A stretch of DNA of 64,000 nucleotides, taken from assembly GCA_016223205.1 (NCBI GenBank), contig JACRPM010000007.1, positions 118,688 through 182,687 of the forward strand, read 5' to 3'. This document shows, piece after piece, positions 21,116-31,550 of this stretch; positions within the stretch are counted from its first letter, which is position 1, and each line of letters starts with the position of its first letter. This stretch comes from Candidatus Saganbacteria bacterium. Its GTDB lineage: Bacteria; Margulisbacteria; WOR-1; XYC2-FULL-46-14; WPAF01. Position numbers and translations under genes: made by a program. Under the pieces are notes generated by a model. The model had not been told where the DNA came from. It searched no databases and was given only the letters and a program-made list of their open reading frames with translations.

Positions 21116-21834
21116 CGGTATTTACAGTTACGCTTCCCAAATATGAGGGCCCCTTTGACCTGCTGCTCCATGCCATCCATGACGAAAAGATCGACATATT
21201 TGAGATCTCCCTGGCCCAGATCACGACGACCTATTTTGAATACCTGAAACGGTTGGACCATATCGATCTCAATCCCGCCTCGGAGTTCCTGCTTATGGCG
21301 GCGCAGCTTCTGGAACTTAAAAGTAAGAAGGTCCTGCCGTCCCCGCCGGATATCGTCCTCAAACAGTCGGAAGAAGAGATCGAATCGGAGCTGGCCGCTC
21401 ACCTGCTGGAGTACGAGCGTTTCAAACATATGGCCGGCGAGCTTAAGACCCGCCGGGAAAATTTCAGACGGGTCTATTCGCGCTATCATCGCGAAGCGCC
21501 ACAATTTGTGAGGAGGGAAATCGAGCTCAAGGACGTAAGCTTGACCGACCTGGTCAAGGCCTTCCAGGAAGTTTGGAAGCGTCTGCCTCCGGAAGAAGAA
21601 GTTCGGGTCATAAAAGAGGATGAGCTGAACCTGGATAAACGGATCGGAGAAGTGGTGGAGATACTCAAACAGGGGGGAGGGGAAGCGGCTTTTGAGAATT
21701 TGTTCCTCCGCCATACCCGCCTGGAGCTGGTCTTGACGTTCTTGTCCATATTGGAGCTGGCCAAACAACGCTTCATATTGATACTACAAAAGGAGAAATT
21801 TGGTGGAATCTACCTTAGACTTCGCGAAAGTTAA
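21112..21834 (+). CDS. scpA: Segregation and condensation protein ScpA
   Basis: This 240-residue kleisin has the N-terminal signature YEGPFDLLLHAIHDEKIDIF and SEFLLMAAQLLELKSKKVLP. The C-terminal winged helix ends ELAKQRFILILQKEKFGGIYL. ScpA bridges the SMC heads and binds ScpB in chromosome condensation. It overlaps trpS by 4 bp and scpB by 32 bp, indicating tight coupling. No smc gene is in this window. Confidence 0.96.
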   Translation: MTVFTVTLPKYEGPFDLLLHAIHDEKIDIFEISLAQITTTYFEYLKRLDHIDLNPASEFLLMAAQLLELKSKKVLPSPPDIVLKQSEEEIESELAAHLLEYERFKHMAGELKTRRENFRRVYSRYHREAPQFVRREIELKDVSLTDLVKAFQEVWKRLPPEEEVRVIKEDELNLDKRIGEVVEILKQGGGEAAFENLFLRHTRLELVLTFLSILELAKQRFILILQKEKFGGIYLRLRES

Positions 21835-22366
21835 ACGGGTTTTGGAATCCCTGCTTTTTGTGACCCGGAATCCCTTGACCCTGGAGGAGCTGGAGCGGTT
21901 GACCGAAGTCGACCAGCAAACCCTGGGATCGGCTTTGGCCGAATTGGACGCGGAATACAACGGGAACCGGGGGCTTAAGGTCCTCAAGGTGGCCAATGGC
22001 TATCTCTTCGGCACCACCGAAGAGAACGCCGAATATGTGGACCGATTGTCCCACTTGAAGATCGAGACCACCCTGACGCCGCAATCGCTCGAGACGCTGG
22101 CCATCATCGCTTACCGCCAGCCGGTGACCAAACCGGAGCTGGAGCTTATCCGCGGAGTGTACTGCGACGGCGTGCTTGAGACCCTGATCGGCAAGGGATT
22201 GATCGCGGAGCAGGGCCGCTCAAACCAGGTGGGGCGTCCCATCCTTTACGGCACTACGGAGGAGTTCCTCAAGCATTTCGGGCTTAAGGACCTCAACGAT
22301 CTTCCCCCGCTGCCCGCCGAAATGGCCGCCCAGGAGTCCCTCTTTAAGACCGCCCTTCATGAGTAG
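21803..22366 (+). CDS. scpB: Segregation and condensation protein ScpB
   Basis: This 187-residue protein has the two winged-helix domains of ScpB: KRVLESLLFVTRNPLTLEEL, then ETLAIIAYRQPVTKPELELI and GRPILYGTTEEFLKHFGL. GTG at 21803 is preferred because AGGAG lies 7 nt upstream. A TTG one codon earlier would be too close. It partners ScpA in the SMC complex and overlaps queE by 8 bp. Confidence 0.96.
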   Translation: MESTLDFAKVKRVLESLLFVTRNPLTLEELERLTEVDQQTLGSALAELDAEYNGNRGLKVLKVANGYLFGTTEENAEYVDRLSHLKIETTLTPQSLETLAIIAYRQPVTKPELELIRGVYCDGVLETLIGKGLIAEQGRSNQVGRPILYGTTEEFLKHFGLKDLNDLPPLPAEMAAQESLFKTALHE

Positions 22367-23099
22367 CACCGAAGCCCAGCTGAACGAGGTCTTTTCTTCT
22401 TTCCAGGGAGAAGGATTATATGCGGGGGAGCGGCAGACCTTTATCCGCTTTGCGGGCTGTAATCTTACCTGCGCCTATTGCGACACCCCGCAGGCGCTGG
22501 CGCTCACCAAAGAATTTACCGTAAAAACCGACAAGGAAACCAAAAAATACAACAATCCGGCATCGGTCCAGCAACTTCTGGAATTGACCCTGGCTTTTCC
22601 TAAGAATTTGACCCATTCGGTGAGTTTGACCGGAGGGGAGCCGCTCTTGCAGGTGGATTTCCTGAAGAACTTCCTGCCGGAATTAAGGAAAGAGAAACTC
22701 CCGATCTATCTGGAGACCAATGGGGTCTTGCCTAAGCATCTCGAAGAGATCATCGATCTGGTGGATATCGTTTCGTTCGACATCAAATTGCCGTCCGCCA
22801 CCGGCCTATCCCCTTATTGGAAAGAGCACAAAGCGGCCCTGGAGATCGCCTACACCAAACAGGTATTCACTAAAGTGGTGGTGACCAAAGAAAGCAAGCC
22901 CAAGGAGATGGACGAGGCCGCAACCCTTATTGCGGAGATCGATGCGGAGATCCCTCTGATCATCCAGCCGGTGACCCCCCACGGCCATATCAAACGTCCC
23001 TTGCCGGAGGAGCTTTTTGCCTTCCACGCCATCGCTAAAAGAAAATTAAAACAGGTGAGGGTGATACCGCAGGTCCACAAGCTTAGCGGACTGCTTTGA
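22359..23099 (+). CDS. queE: 7-carboxy-7-deazaguanine synthase QueE
   Basis: This radical SAM enzyme converts 6-carboxytetrahydropterin to CDG in queuosine synthesis. Hallmarks are FSSFQGEGLYAGERQTFIRF, the cluster motif CNLTCAYCD (CxxxCxxC), SLTGGEPLLQ and YLETNG. At 246 residues it is of normal length. Last gene of the trpS operon. Its 3' end overlaps the convergent unknown gene by 17 bp. No other queuosine gene is nearby. Confidence 0.93.
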   Translation: MSSTEAQLNEVFSSFQGEGLYAGERQTFIRFAGCNLTCAYCDTPQALALTKEFTVKTDKETKKYNNPASVQQLLELTLAFPKNLTHSVSLTGGEPLLQVDFLKNFLPELRKEKLPIYLETNGVLPKHLEEIIDLVDIVSFDIKLPSATGLSPYWKEHKAALEIAYTKQVFTKVVVTKESKPKEMDEAATLIAEIDAEIPLIIQPVTPHGHIKRPLPEELFAFHAIAKRKLKQVRVIPQVHKLSGLL

Positions 23100-23988
23100 G
23101 GGATTCCAAAAGCTCATGCTGGTAGCGGGAAGCCTCCCGGGCTAGGGTTTCCAGGCGTTGATGGATCCAGGCCTCTTGCGGCAGGTCCACCTTAACGTTC
23201 AAAGCCAGCCGGGTATAGTATTTTATCAACCCCGAATACTTATTAAAATCGCGCCGGTTAAGCGAGAAAACCCTTTTAAGGTGGGATTCTTTCAGAAGTG
23301 AAATGAGCTTTAACCAGGCGATACGTTTGGCTTCTATCTCCAATTTGCTGAAATCCGTAAATCCCAGGGAGATAAGCGTTTGTCTTAATCTAAAGCATCT
23401 CCAGAAAACGACCAATCGCGCCAGATAAGAATCGGTCACCAGGCCGGCGATGGTCAGGATCTTTAATTCGTTTTGGAGCAGGAGCAGCACTTCTCCGTTC
23501 TGGTCAATGCATAGGGTCTCGAGCTGCCAACCGGAGAGGTCCAGGCCTAATTCACCCGCGGTTTGGATCAGCTCTTCTACGTTGGGCTTGATCACGAACT
23601 TCAAAAGTTCGTTCAAGATCTTTCTTTCCCATTCGATCAAGAATGACCAGAAACCCGAGGATTTTGTCGGCTGGGTCCATTCAAATGGACGGGCAATGCG
23701 AAATGCGGAGTGCGGAGTGTGGATTATCTTCGGATTACGGTTCTCTTCTTTCTGGGAGTCGTTTCCCTGGCGGTTCTTGTGGCTTTTGACCGATTGGATG
23801 GCGGTGGCATCGTTCAATTTCTGTACCAGTTTTTCGAGAAGAATAGGTTCGGCCTTGATCTCTTTGCCGTCCAGACGCTGCAGCTTAAGCTCTTTTTCCA
23901 GCCCGGTCACGACCATGGCGCCGGCGGCGGACATGCTCTCTCCCTGTGAGCTCAAATTGACGTTATTCTGATTTACCGCGTTTATCAT
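23083..23988 (-). CDS. Unknown helical protein
   Basis: Not recognised. The 301-residue protein has an Asn/Gln-rich N-terminus without a signal peptide and a polar linker. From residue ~115 onward it is mostly helical and rich in Leu, Arg and Lys. A 5x7-bp array (23693-23727) encodes part of the linker (HTPHSAFRIARP). No catalytic motif is visible. A TATATA stretch lies just upstream of the ATG. Transcribed away from the repeat region at 24029. Confidence 0.65.
   Translation of the reverse strand: MINAVNQNNVNLSSQGESMSAAGAMVVTGLEKELKLQRLDGKEIKAEPILLEKLVQKLNDATAIQSVKSHKNRQGNDSQKEENRNPKIIHTPHSAFRIARPFEWTQPTKSSGFWSFLIEWERKILNELLKFVIKPNVEELIQTAGELGLDLSGWQLETLCIDQNGEVLLLLQNELKILTIAGLVTDSYLARLVVFWRCFRLRQTLISLGFTDFSKLEIEAKRIAWLKLISLLKESHLKRVFSLNRRDFNKYSGLIKYYTRLALNVKVDLPQEAWIHQRLETLAREASRYQHELLESLKAVR
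23693..23727. repeat. Heptamer array, five units, in unknown gene
   Basis: Five 7-bp units near GGAGTGC fill 35 bp inside the linker of the minus-strand gene. Base family differs from those in hemW and aroA. Confidence 0.75.
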
Positions 23989-24028
23989 CTCTATATATAT
24001 AATCGGGTTTTCGAAGCCGATTCTTGCT

Positions 24029-24164
24029 CCTCACCCATTCGCTTCGCTCTTCCCCTCTCCATCTTTGATGGAGAGGGGATATCAATAAAAGGAGATCGGT
24101 CGACAAATAGAGATACCCCCTCTCTACGAAGTGGAGAGGGGGTGCCCGAAGGGCGGGGGTGAGG
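24029..24164. repeat. Inverted-pair (BIME-like) repeat upstream of the 32-residue gene
   Basis: The left unit (CCTCACCC, then CGCTTCGCTCTT and a CCCCTCTCCATC/GATGGAGAGGGG hairpin) is nearly identical to the right unit at 7281-7330 read in reverse. The right unit has CCCCCTCTCTAC/GTGGAGAGGGGG and GCCCGAAGGGC, then GGGGGTGAGG. The spacer is about 37 bp. Confidence 0.85.
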
Positions 24165-24181
24165 ACAAAAAGAAAAAGGAA

Positions 24182-24280
24182 ATGAAAAATCCTAAGAGCG
24201 TGACTTTAAAGAACAAGCGGAAAGCCACCAAGGGTGAGTGCCCGGAATGCGGCACCAAGATGTTCAGGATCGGCGGATAA
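24182..24280 (+). CDS. Tiny zinc-ribbon protein (DUF5679-like)
   Basis: A 32-codon frame, with AAAAAGGAA upstream, encodes a basic N-terminus and CPECGTKMFRIGG. That C-terminus is characteristic of the DUF5679 type small proteins, which usually contain a second CxxC; only one pair is present here. Function unknown; RNA or DNA binding is plausible from the charge. A strong terminator follows at 24299. Confidence 0.65.
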   Translation: MKNPKSVTLKNKRKATKGECPECGTKMFRIGG

Positions 24281-24298
24281 GTTCATCGACCCTAAAAG

Positions 24299-24337
24299 AA
24301 GGCCGTAAGCCCAAGTTTGAGGCGGACGGCCTTTTTT
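24299..24337 (+). terminator. Rho-independent terminator
   Basis: Stem AAGGCCGT/ACGGCCTT with a 19-nt loop, followed by a T tract. It ends the small zinc-ribbon transcript and directly abuts the dnaE promoter. Confidence 0.85.
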
Positions 24338-24345
24338 GCTATAAT
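24317..24345 (+). promoter_or_regulatory. dnaE promoter
   Basis: TTGAGG (24317-24322), 17 bp, TATAAT (24340-24345) with TGC just before the -10. The box ends 8 nt before the dnaE ATG, so the mRNA should be nearly leaderless. The promoter is embedded in the terminator stem of the previous gene. Confidence 0.75.
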
Positions 24346-24353
24346 CATAAACC

Positions 24354-27300
24354 ATGCCTCACCGTGACCAATTCGTACACCTGCATGTCCATTCCGTATA
24401 TTCCCTGCTGGACGGGGGTATCCGTTTAACCGAGCTCATCGATCGGGCCAACGAACTCGGCCAAAAAGCGGTAGCGGTAACCGACCACGGTAATCTCTAT
24501 GCGGGCATCAAGTTCTACCGGGCGGCCCTGGCGGGTGGGGTCAAGCCGATTTTGGGCTGTGAGCTGTATGTGGCGCCGCGCACCCGCCACGATAAAGAGA
24601 CCCGGGAAGACCGCTCTCCCTATCATCTAACCCTGCTGGCCAAAAACCTCGAAGGTTACCAGAACCTCGTCAAGCTGGCTTCCCTGGCATCGCTTGAAGG
24701 CTTTTATTCCCGTCCGCGCATCGACCGGGAAATTATAGAAAAATATCATAAAGGATTGATCGTGCTTTCGGGCTGTCCGGCCGGCGAGATCGGAGAAGCG
24801 ATCGCGGAGGGACGCCTGGCGGATGCCAAAGCGGCTGCCGGCTGGTACCGCGAGCTTTTAGGCGAGGATTATTACCTGGAGATCCAGGACCTGGGCCTTG
24901 AGATCAACCGCCAGGTGAATCCCGGTCTCATAAAGTTATCCAAGGACTTAAAGATCAAGCTGGTAGCCACCAATGACGCTCATTACCTAAGAAAGCAGGA
25001 CTCGACCTTCCAGGACATCTTGATGTGCATCCAGACGGGGGCCCTGGTCTCCGATGAGAAGCGCATGCGGCTTACCACCCCCGAATTCTATATTAAGTCC
25101 GCCGACGAGATGCTGAAGCTTTTTTCCGATATTCCCGAGGCGGTAAAGCAAAGCCGGGAGATCGCCGACCAATGCGAGGTAAAACTCGAAATGGGGACCC
25201 TCCATCTGCCCAATTTTATAGTGCCGGAGGGGCAGACCCCGGATTCTTTCCTTGAGAACCTGGTATGGGAAGGGATAAAGGGAAAATACGGGTCCAAAGT
25301 CGAAGGCAAGGTCAAAATTGCCCCGGAGATAAACGACCGGGTCAAATACGAACTTTATACAATCGAGAAAATGGGCTACGCGCCTTACTTTTTGATCGTC
25401 CAAGATTTTATCAATTATGCCCGCTCCCAGGACATCCAGGTGGGGCCGGGGAGGGGTTCGGCGGCGGGCAGTATCGTCTCTTATGCTTTAGGCATCACCA
25501 ACATCGATCCTTTGCGCTACGACCTGCTCTTTGAGCGGTTCTTGAACCTGGAGCGGGTCTCCATGCCGGATATCGATATCGACTTCTGTTTCGAACGTAG
25601 GCAGGAGGTCATAGATTACGTCAGCCAAAAATACGGCAAGGACCACGTGGCCCAGATCATAACCTTCGGCACCATGGCGGCGCGGGGAGGCATCCGGGAC
25701 GTGGGGAGGGTCAAGAACATCCCGCTTCCCGAGGTGGACCGCATCGCCAAGATGGTGCCCTTTGGGCCCAATGTCACCATCGCGGAGACGCTGGGGATCG
25801 AGGAAGAACAAAAATTCTCCCCCGAAGGAGAGCCCATCGCCCCGCGGGTGAACAAGGAACTGCAGGCGCTTTACCGGGCCGATGACAAGGTTAAGGATCT
25901 GCTCGATGCCGCCATGATGGTGGAAGGCCTGCCCCGCCACGGCTCGGTCCATGCGGCCGGGGTGGTGATCTCCGAGAAACCCTTAATGGACCATCTGCCC
26001 ATCCAGGACCTGGGCGAAGGGCAGATCGTGACCCAATATGACATGACGGATCTCGAAGCCATCGGCTTGCTGAAGATGGACTTCCTGGGCTTGCGGAACC
26101 TGACCATGATCGCCCATGCCGTCGCCAATGTGGGCGGGGACCTGGATATGGGAACCTTGCCTTTGGACGATCTTAAGACCTACCAGCTCTTGTGCGCGGC
26201 CGAAACCGTGGGGGTCTTCCAGCTGGAGTCCCGCGGCATGCGCGCCCTGCTCAAAGATCTCCAGCCGGTTAACTTCACCGAGGTGATCGACCTTTTGGCG
26301 CTGTACCGGCCGGGGCCGCTCGAGAGCGGTATGGTGGCGGATTATGTGAGCCGCAAGCACGGCCGGACGGAAGTAAAATACGACCTGCCCGAGCTGATGC
26401 CTATCTTAAAAGACACCCACGGCGTGATCCTCTACCAGGAGCAGGTAATGCAGATCGCGAGCAAAGTGGCTGGCTACAGTTTGGGCCAGGCCGATATCCT
26501 GCGCCGGGCCATGGGAAAGAAAAAGAGCAAGGAGATGCAGGAGCAGAAGGAGCGCTTTGTGGAGGGTGCGGTAAAGCGCGGGGTCTCCCACAACAAGGCC
26601 GTCCATCTTTTTAACCTGTGCGCCAAGTTCGCGGGCTACGGCTTTAACAAATCCCATTCCGCGGCCTACGCCCTGATCTCCTACCAAACGGCTTATCTTA
26701 AGGCCAATCATCCGCCCCAATTTATGGCGGCGCTTCTAACCTCGGTGATGGGCAATACCGATAAGGTGACCCTCTATATTTCCGAATGCCAGAGGATGGG
26801 CCTTAAAGTTTTACCGCCTGATATTAACGAAAGCGGCCGCAACTTTACCTGCGTGCCCGAAGGCCTGCGCTTTGGGCTCACCGCCATCAAGAACGTGGGG
26901 GTGGGGGCCATCGATTCCATCATAGAGAATCGGGAAAAGGACGGGCCCTACAAGGATCAGCTGGATTTTTTCCGCCGGGTGGACACGCGCCAGTGCAATA
27001 AAAAGGTTATAGAATCCCTGATCAAGAGCGGGGCCTTCGATTCGCTGGGGCTGAACCGGGCTACGCTTTTGGCCGGGTATGAAAAGCTCATGGGAAAGGC
27101 GGCGGTCGAAGCAAAAGAGCGGTCCAACGGCCAGGAGTTCCTTTTTTCTTTTGACAAGCTCCAGCCCTCGCTCAAAACGCCGGAAGAATCGGCCTTGGAA
27201 TCCCTTCCCGAGATCCCCCGCGACCAGCTGCTTAAAATGGAAAAGGAACTTTTGGGATTTTATATTTCCCATCATCCCCTGGAGCACCTGCGGGAGATGA

Positions 27301-27872
27301 TCGAGAACCTGTCCGTAACCAAGGTTGCCGATATTGCCGACTCTAAGGTGGAAGGCGACCAGGTCACGGCGGCCGGTCTGCTTTCTTCTTGCCGGAAGTT
27401 CACCACCAAAAAGGGCGACCTGATGATGGTTTCAAACCTTGAAGACCTTTCGGGGACCATAACGCTGGTGGTCTTCCCCAAAACGTTCGAGAAATATTCC
27501 GGATTTTTAGTGGAAGACGCGGTGGTAGTGGTGAAGGGCCGCATCAACCGCGACGCCCGCACCGAAGAGCTGAACGTGGCGGCCGAATCGATCGAGCCGC
27601 TCGAAGAGCTCCAAAAAACCCGTTCGCTCTTTGTGGAGCTGGGGGACATTACGGACAAAAAAGTATTGGACCAGCTCAAGCAAACCCTGCAGTTTTTCCG
27701 GGGTGCGGACCCGGTGATAATAAGCTATGATGGCCGCAAGGTGGCCGCCCACTCCAAATATCATGTGGACATCAATCCCGAGATGCTCAAGCAATTGGAA
27801 GGCCTCCTGGGCCGGGAGGCGGTTAAAGTGGAGTTCCAGTATCTAAAGAAGGAGGAAAACGTATGGAATTGA
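24354..27872 (+). CDS. dnaE: DNA polymerase III alpha subunit
   Basis: An 1172-residue replicative polymerase of the DnaE1 type. The PHP domain starts [19 protein letters not shown]. The palm carries [18 protein letters not shown] and the catalytic PDIDIDF. The fingers contain [16 protein letters not shown] and [22 protein letters not shown]-terminal OB fold has [18 protein letters not shown]. No intein is present. No Shine-Dalgarno is seen, consistent with a leaderless mRNA. It overlaps hisI by 10 bp. Confidence 0.97.
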   Translation: MPHRDQFVHLHVHSVYSLLDGGIRLTELIDRANELGQKAVAVTDHGNLYAGIKFYRAALAGGVKPILGCELYVAPRTRHDKETREDRSPYHLTLLAKNLEGYQNLVKLASLASLEGFYSRPRIDREIIEKYHKGLIVLSGCPAGEIGEAIAEGRLADAKAAAGWYRELLGEDYYLEIQDLGLEINRQVNPGLIKLSKDLKIKLVATNDAHYLRKQDSTFQDILMCIQTGALVSDEKRMRLTTPEFYIKSADEMLKLFSDIPEAVKQSREIADQCEVKLEMGTLHLPNFIVPEGQTPDSFLENLVWEGIKGKYGSKVEGKVKIAPEINDRVKYELYTIEKMGYAPYFLIVQDFINYARSQDIQVGPGRGSAAGSIVSYALGITNIDPLRYDLLFERFLNLERVSMPDIDIDFCFERRQEVIDYVSQKYGKDHVAQIITFGTMAARGGIRDVGRVKNIPLPEVDRIAKMVPFGPNVTIAETLGIEEEQKFSPEGEPIAPRVNKELQALYRADDKVKDLLDAAMMVEGLPRHGSVHAAGVVISEKPLMDHLPIQDLGEGQIVTQYDMTDLEAIGLLKMDFLGLRNLTMIAHAVANVGGDLDMGTLPLDDLKTYQLLCAAETVGVFQLESRGMRALLKDLQPVNFTEVIDLLALYRPGPLESGMVADYVSRKHGRTEVKYDLPELMPILKDTHGVILYQEQVMQIASKVAGYSLGQADILRRAMGKKKSKEMQEQKERFVEGAVKRGVSHNKAVHLFNLCAKFAGYGFNKSHSAAYALISYQTAYLKANHPPQFMAALLTSVMGNTDKVTLYISECQRMGLKVLPPDINESGRNFTCVPEGLRFGLTAIKNVGVGAIDSIIENREKDGPYKDQLDFFRRVDTRQCNKKVIESLIKSGAFDSLGLNRATLLAGYEKLMGKAAVEAKERSNGQEFLFSFDKLQPSLKTPEESALESLPEIPRDQLLKMEKELLGFYISHHPLEHLREMIENLSVTKVADIADSKVEGDQVTAAGLLSSCRKFTTKKGDLMMVSNLEDLSGTITLVVFPKTFEKYSGFLVEDAVVVVKGRINRDARTEELNVAAESIEPLEELQKTRSLFVELGDITDKKVLDQLKQTLQFFRGADPVIISYDGRKVAAHSKYHVDINPEMLKQLEGLLGREAVKVEFQYLKKEENVWN

Positions 27873-28174
27873 AATTTGACGATAAGGGACTTATCCCGGT
27901 GATCGCACAGGATCATAAGGACGGATCAGTACTGATGCTGGCCTATATGAACAAAGAATCCTACGAAAAGACCTTAAAGACCAAGGAGATGTGGTACTGG
28001 AGCCGTTCCCGCAAGGTGCTCTGGCACAAGGGTGATACTTCGGGCCACATCCAGAAGGTAAAAGAGCTATATTATGATTGCGATGCCGACGCGCTTTTGG
28101 CCAAGATCGAACAAGTGGGCGGCATCGCCTGCCATACCGGAAATAGGAGCTGCTTTTTTAATAAGCTGATTTAA
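27863..28174 (+). CDS. hisI: Phosphoribosyl-AMP cyclohydrolase
   Basis: A 103-residue single-domain HisI that opens the purine ring of PR-AMP in histidine synthesis. Motifs are [35 protein letters not shown] with metal ligands, DCDADALL and [12 protein letters not shown]. There is no fused HisE. The ATG lies within the dnaE end after GGAGGAAAAC, and the stop shares TAATG with uvrA. No other his gene is nearby. Confidence 0.95.
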   Translation: MELKFDDKGLIPVIAQDHKDGSVLMLAYMNKESYEKTLKTKEMWYWSRSRKVLWHKGDTSGHIQKVKELYYDCDADALLAKIEQVGGIACHTGNRSCFFNKLI

Positions 28175-30987
28175 TGGAAAAAATAATCATCAAAGGGGCC
28201 CGGGAACACAACCTCAAGAACGTTAACCTGGAATTGCCGCGGGATAAATTCATCGTTTTTACCGGCCTTTCCGGCTCCGGTAAATCTTCCCTGGCTTTTG
28301 ATACCATCTACGCCGAGGGCCAAAGGCGTTATGTGGAATCGCTTTCCGCCTATGCCCGCCAGTTCTTGGAACAGATGCAGAAGCCGGATGTGGACCAAAT
28401 CGAAGGGTTGTCACCGGCCATCTCCATCGACCAAAAAGCTCCCTCCCGCAATCCCCGCTCAACCGTGGGCACCGTAACCGAGATCTATGATTATATGCGG
28501 CTGCTGTATGCTTCGATCGGCGTGCCCCATTGCCCCAAATGCCAAAAGAAGATCGAGCGTCAGTCGCCGGAGCAGATCGTGGACCAGATCTTCGGCATTC
28601 CGGAAGGGCAGAAGATCGCGATCCTGGCCCCTGCGGTCCGCGGGCGGAAAGGGGAATACAAGGAGCTTTTTGCGGACATCCAAAAGGACGGCTTCGTTCG
28701 GGTGAGGGTGGACAATCGCCTCTATGAGCTGGCCGAAGTCCCTAAACTGGATAAAAAGAAAAAGCACTCGATCGAGATCGTGATCGACCGGCTGACCGTT
28801 AAGCCCGAGGCCCGGCACCGGCTGACGGAGTCGGTGGAGGCCGCCCTGCGGTTCGGCGGGGGCCTTTTGATCGTAAGCCGCGGCGAGGGAAAAAAGGCCA
28901 AGGACGACCTTTATTCCGAAAAATTCACCTGTCCCTCTTGCAGTTTGAGCCTGGACGAGATCACCCCCCGCATTTTTTCCTTTAATACCCCTTACGGGGC
29001 CTGCCCGGCCTGCGATGGGCTGGGGGATAAGCTGGAGTTCGATCCCGACCTTATCATCCCGGATAAAAGCCTCTCTTTGGCGGAAGGAGCCATTGCTCCC
29101 TGGGGGGAATCCGCCTCGTTTTATTTGACCAAACTGGAGGCGCTGGGGGAGGCCTATGGGTTCGATCTCACCACCCCGGTCAAAAAGCTGAATAAGGAAC
29201 AGCTGAACGTTATCCTCTACGGTTCTCCCAAGCCCTTAAAGTTCAAATACACCATGACTAAAAGCTACTGGGAGTACGAGGGGGAATTCGAGGGCGTAGT
29301 CAATAATCTCCGCCGCCGTTATCTCGAGACCAAATCCGAGCATGTACGTTATCATCTTTACCGTTATATGAGCGCTATCGCCTGCAAGGTTTGCAACGGC
29401 GCGCGGCTCAAGCCCGAAAGTTTGGCGGTCACCATTGAGGGGAAGTCCATTGCGCAGGTCTCAAACCTGGCGATCGGGCAGATACTGGAGTTCACCGAAA
29501 AATTAAAGCTTTCCGAGAGACAGCAGCTCATCTCCCGGCAGATCATCAAGGAGATCCGCGCGCGGCTCAAGTTCTTGGTCAACGTGGGGCTGGATTACAT
29601 CACGCTGGCCCGCGAATCGAGCACGCTGTCCGGCGGGGAAGCGCAAAGGACCCGGCTGGCCACCCAGGTGGGCTCGGGGCTGGTGGGGGTGCTTTATATT
29701 TTGGATGAGCCCTCGATCGGCCTGCACCAACGGGATAACACCCGCCTGATCGAGACCTTGATGAAATTGCGGGACCTGGGCAACACCATCATCGTGGTGG
29801 AGCACGACGAAGAGACCATGCGCTCGGCCGATTACCTGGTAGATATCGGGCCGGGGGCGGGACTGCACGGCGGGCACATCGTGGCGGCTGGCTCGGTAAA
29901 GGATGTGATCAATGAGCCCAAATCCATTACCGGAAAATATCTTTCCGGTAAAGAAACTATCGAGATGCCGAAAGAAAGAAGGCCGGGGAACGGCAACTGG
30001 CTGACCATCAAAGGCGCCCGGCATAACAACCTAAAAAATATCGACGTCAACTTCCCGCTGGGGGTTTTTACCGCGGTGACGGGAGTTTCGGGTTCGGGCA
30101 AGTCCTCGCTGATCAACGATATCCTTTATAACGCGTTAGCTAAAAAATTCTACCGCTCTGTCGAAAAGGCGGGAGAACACGAAGAGATCCTGGGATTGGA
30201 GCATATCGACAAGGTCATCATCATCGACCAGACCCCCATCGGCCGCTCCCCCCGCTCCAATCCCGCCACTTACACCGGGGTTTTCGACCATATCCGTTAT
30301 TTGTTCTCTTTGACCCCCGAAGCGCGGGCCCGCGGCTATAAGCCCGGCCGTTTTTCTTTTAATGTTAAAGGCGGCCGCTGCGAGGCCTGCCACGGGGACG
30401 GATTGGTGAAGATCGAGATGCATTTTCTGCCCGATGTTTATGTGCCCTGCGACGTCTGCAAGGGCAAAAGGTACAACCGCGAAACTCTGGAAGTCCATTA
30501 TAAGGGCAAGAATATCTTCGAGGTTCTCAACTCGACCGTGGAAGAGGCGCTCACTCTTTTTGAGAACATTCCCCAGATCTCGCGCCGCCTGATAACCTTA
30601 AACCAGGTCGGCCTCTCTTATATCAAGCTGGGGCAGGCGGCCACGACCCTTTCGGGCGGTGAGGCGCAAAGGGTGAAATTGGCCACGGAGTTGGCAGGCC
30701 GCTCGACCGGCCGCACCCTTTATCTTCTGGATGAACCCACCACCGGATTACACTTTGACGACATCAAGAAACTTTTGCACGTTCTGTTCCAGCTGGCTGA
30801 TTCAGGAAATTCGGTGATCGTCATTGAGCACAATTTGGATGTCATCAAATGCGCCGATTATATCATCGATTTGGGGCCGGGGGGCGGGGAAGAGGGAGGG
30901 CGGCTGATCGCCAAAGGCACACCCGAAAAAGTGGCGCAGGTAAAAGAAAGCTATACCGGGAGGTATCTTAAACGATGGATGCATTAG
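28174..30987 (+). CDS. uvrA: Excinuclease ABC subunit A
   Basis: A 937-residue UvrA for damage recognition in nucleotide excision repair. ABC I has [20 protein letters not shown] and ABC II has [16 protein letters not shown]. The signature [16 protein letters not shown] and its second copy [16 protein letters not shown] are intact. The zinc modules CPSC...CPAC and CEAC...CDVC are also present. Third gene in dnaE-hisI-uvrA-protease; start and stop overlap its neighbours. Confidence 0.98.
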   Translation: MEKIIIKGAREHNLKNVNLELPRDKFIVFTGLSGSGKSSLAFDTIYAEGQRRYVESLSAYARQFLEQMQKPDVDQIEGLSPAISIDQKAPSRNPRSTVGTVTEIYDYMRLLYASIGVPHCPKCQKKIERQSPEQIVDQIFGIPEGQKIAILAPAVRGRKGEYKELFADIQKDGFVRVRVDNRLYELAEVPKLDKKKKHSIEIVIDRLTVKPEARHRLTESVEAALRFGGGLLIVSRGEGKKAKDDLYSEKFTCPSCSLSLDEITPRIFSFNTPYGACPACDGLGDKLEFDPDLIIPDKSLSLAEGAIAPWGESASFYLTKLEALGEAYGFDLTTPVKKLNKEQLNVILYGSPKPLKFKYTMTKSYWEYEGEFEGVVNNLRRRYLETKSEHVRYHLYRYMSAIACKVCNGARLKPESLAVTIEGKSIAQVSNLAIGQILEFTEKLKLSERQQLISRQIIKEIRARLKFLVNVGLDYITLARESSTLSGGEAQRTRLATQVGSGLVGVLYILDEPSIGLHQRDNTRLIETLMKLRDLGNTIIVVEHDEETMRSADYLVDIGPGAGLHGGHIVAAGSVKDVINEPKSITGKYLSGKETIEMPKERRPGNGNWLTIKGARHNNLKNIDVNFPLGVFTAVTGVSGSGKSSLINDILYNALAKKFYRSVEKAGEHEEILGLEHIDKVIIIDQTPIGRSPRSNPATYTGVFDHIRYLFSLTPEARARGYKPGRFSFNVKGGRCEACHGDGLVKIEMHFLPDVYVPCDVCKGKRYNRETLEVHYKGKNIFEVLNSTVEEALTLFENIPQISRRLITLNQVGLSYIKLGQAATTLSGGEAQRVKLATELAGRSTGRTLYLLDEPTTGLHFDDIKKLLHVLFQLADSGNSVIVIEHNLDVIKCADYIIDLGPGGGEEGGRLIAKGTPEKVAQVKESYTGRYLKRWMH

Positions 30988-31550
30988 GGCTGATACTCTA
31001 TGTAGCGATCATTTTGGTCTCGATCTCCATCCACGAGTTCGCCCACGCCAAGGCGGCCGATATGCTGGGGGACCCGACGCCGCGGCTTTCCGGCCGGTTA
31101 ACGCTCAACCCACTGGCGCACCTGGACCCCTTCGGTTTTCTGGCGCTGCTAATAATACGCATCGGCTGGGCCAAGCCGGTGCCCATCAATCCCTATAACT
31201 TCAAAAATCCCAACACCGGGATGATGATCACGGGGCTGGCGGGGCCGCTTTCGAACTTCTTCACCGCCTGGGTGTTGGCGATCGTTCTGCGGAATATTCC
31301 CGGCATGAATTATGTGCTGTACGACGCCTTTTCGGCGGCTATCTGGATCAACCTGGCGCTGATGATCTTCAATCTCCTGCCCATCCCGCCGCTCGACGGC
31401 TCGCGAATTTTCACCCAGTTTCTGCCCTATGAGACGCAGGTTTTCCTTGAAAGGTATAGTTTTGTCCTGCTGATCGCGATCTTGATCTTCCCGCCTACCC
31501 AGCAGCTATTATTGGGGCTGATCTCCCTGGTCTATCGAATCCTTATCTAA
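30975..31550 (+). CDS. Site-2 protease family (M50) membrane protein
   Basis: A 191-residue rhomboid-free intramembrane metalloprotease of the short M50 type. The zinc motif HEFAH ([18 protein letters not shown]) is in the first membrane helix. The family motif LDPFG follows and the third ligand region is [13 protein letters not shown]. Four to five membrane segments are visible and no PDZ domain is present. Substrate unknown. It overlaps uvrA by 13 bp and ends 8 bp into the convergent dehydrogenase gene. Confidence 0.88.
   Translation: MDALGLILYVAIILVSISIHEFAHAKAADMLGDPTPRLSGRLTLNPLAHLDPFGFLALLIIRIGWAKPVPINPYNFKNPNTGMMITGLAGPLSNFFTAWVLAIVLRNIPGMNYVLYDAFSAAIWINLALMIFNLLPIPPLDGSRIFTQFLPYETQVFLERYSFVLLIAILIFPPTQQLLLGLISLVYRILI

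Noticed and set aside
20854..21768. 304-residue open frame on the minus strand opposite trpS and scpA
   Set aside because: The plus strand carries clear TrpRS and ScpA motifs over its whole length; the minus frame has no family features.
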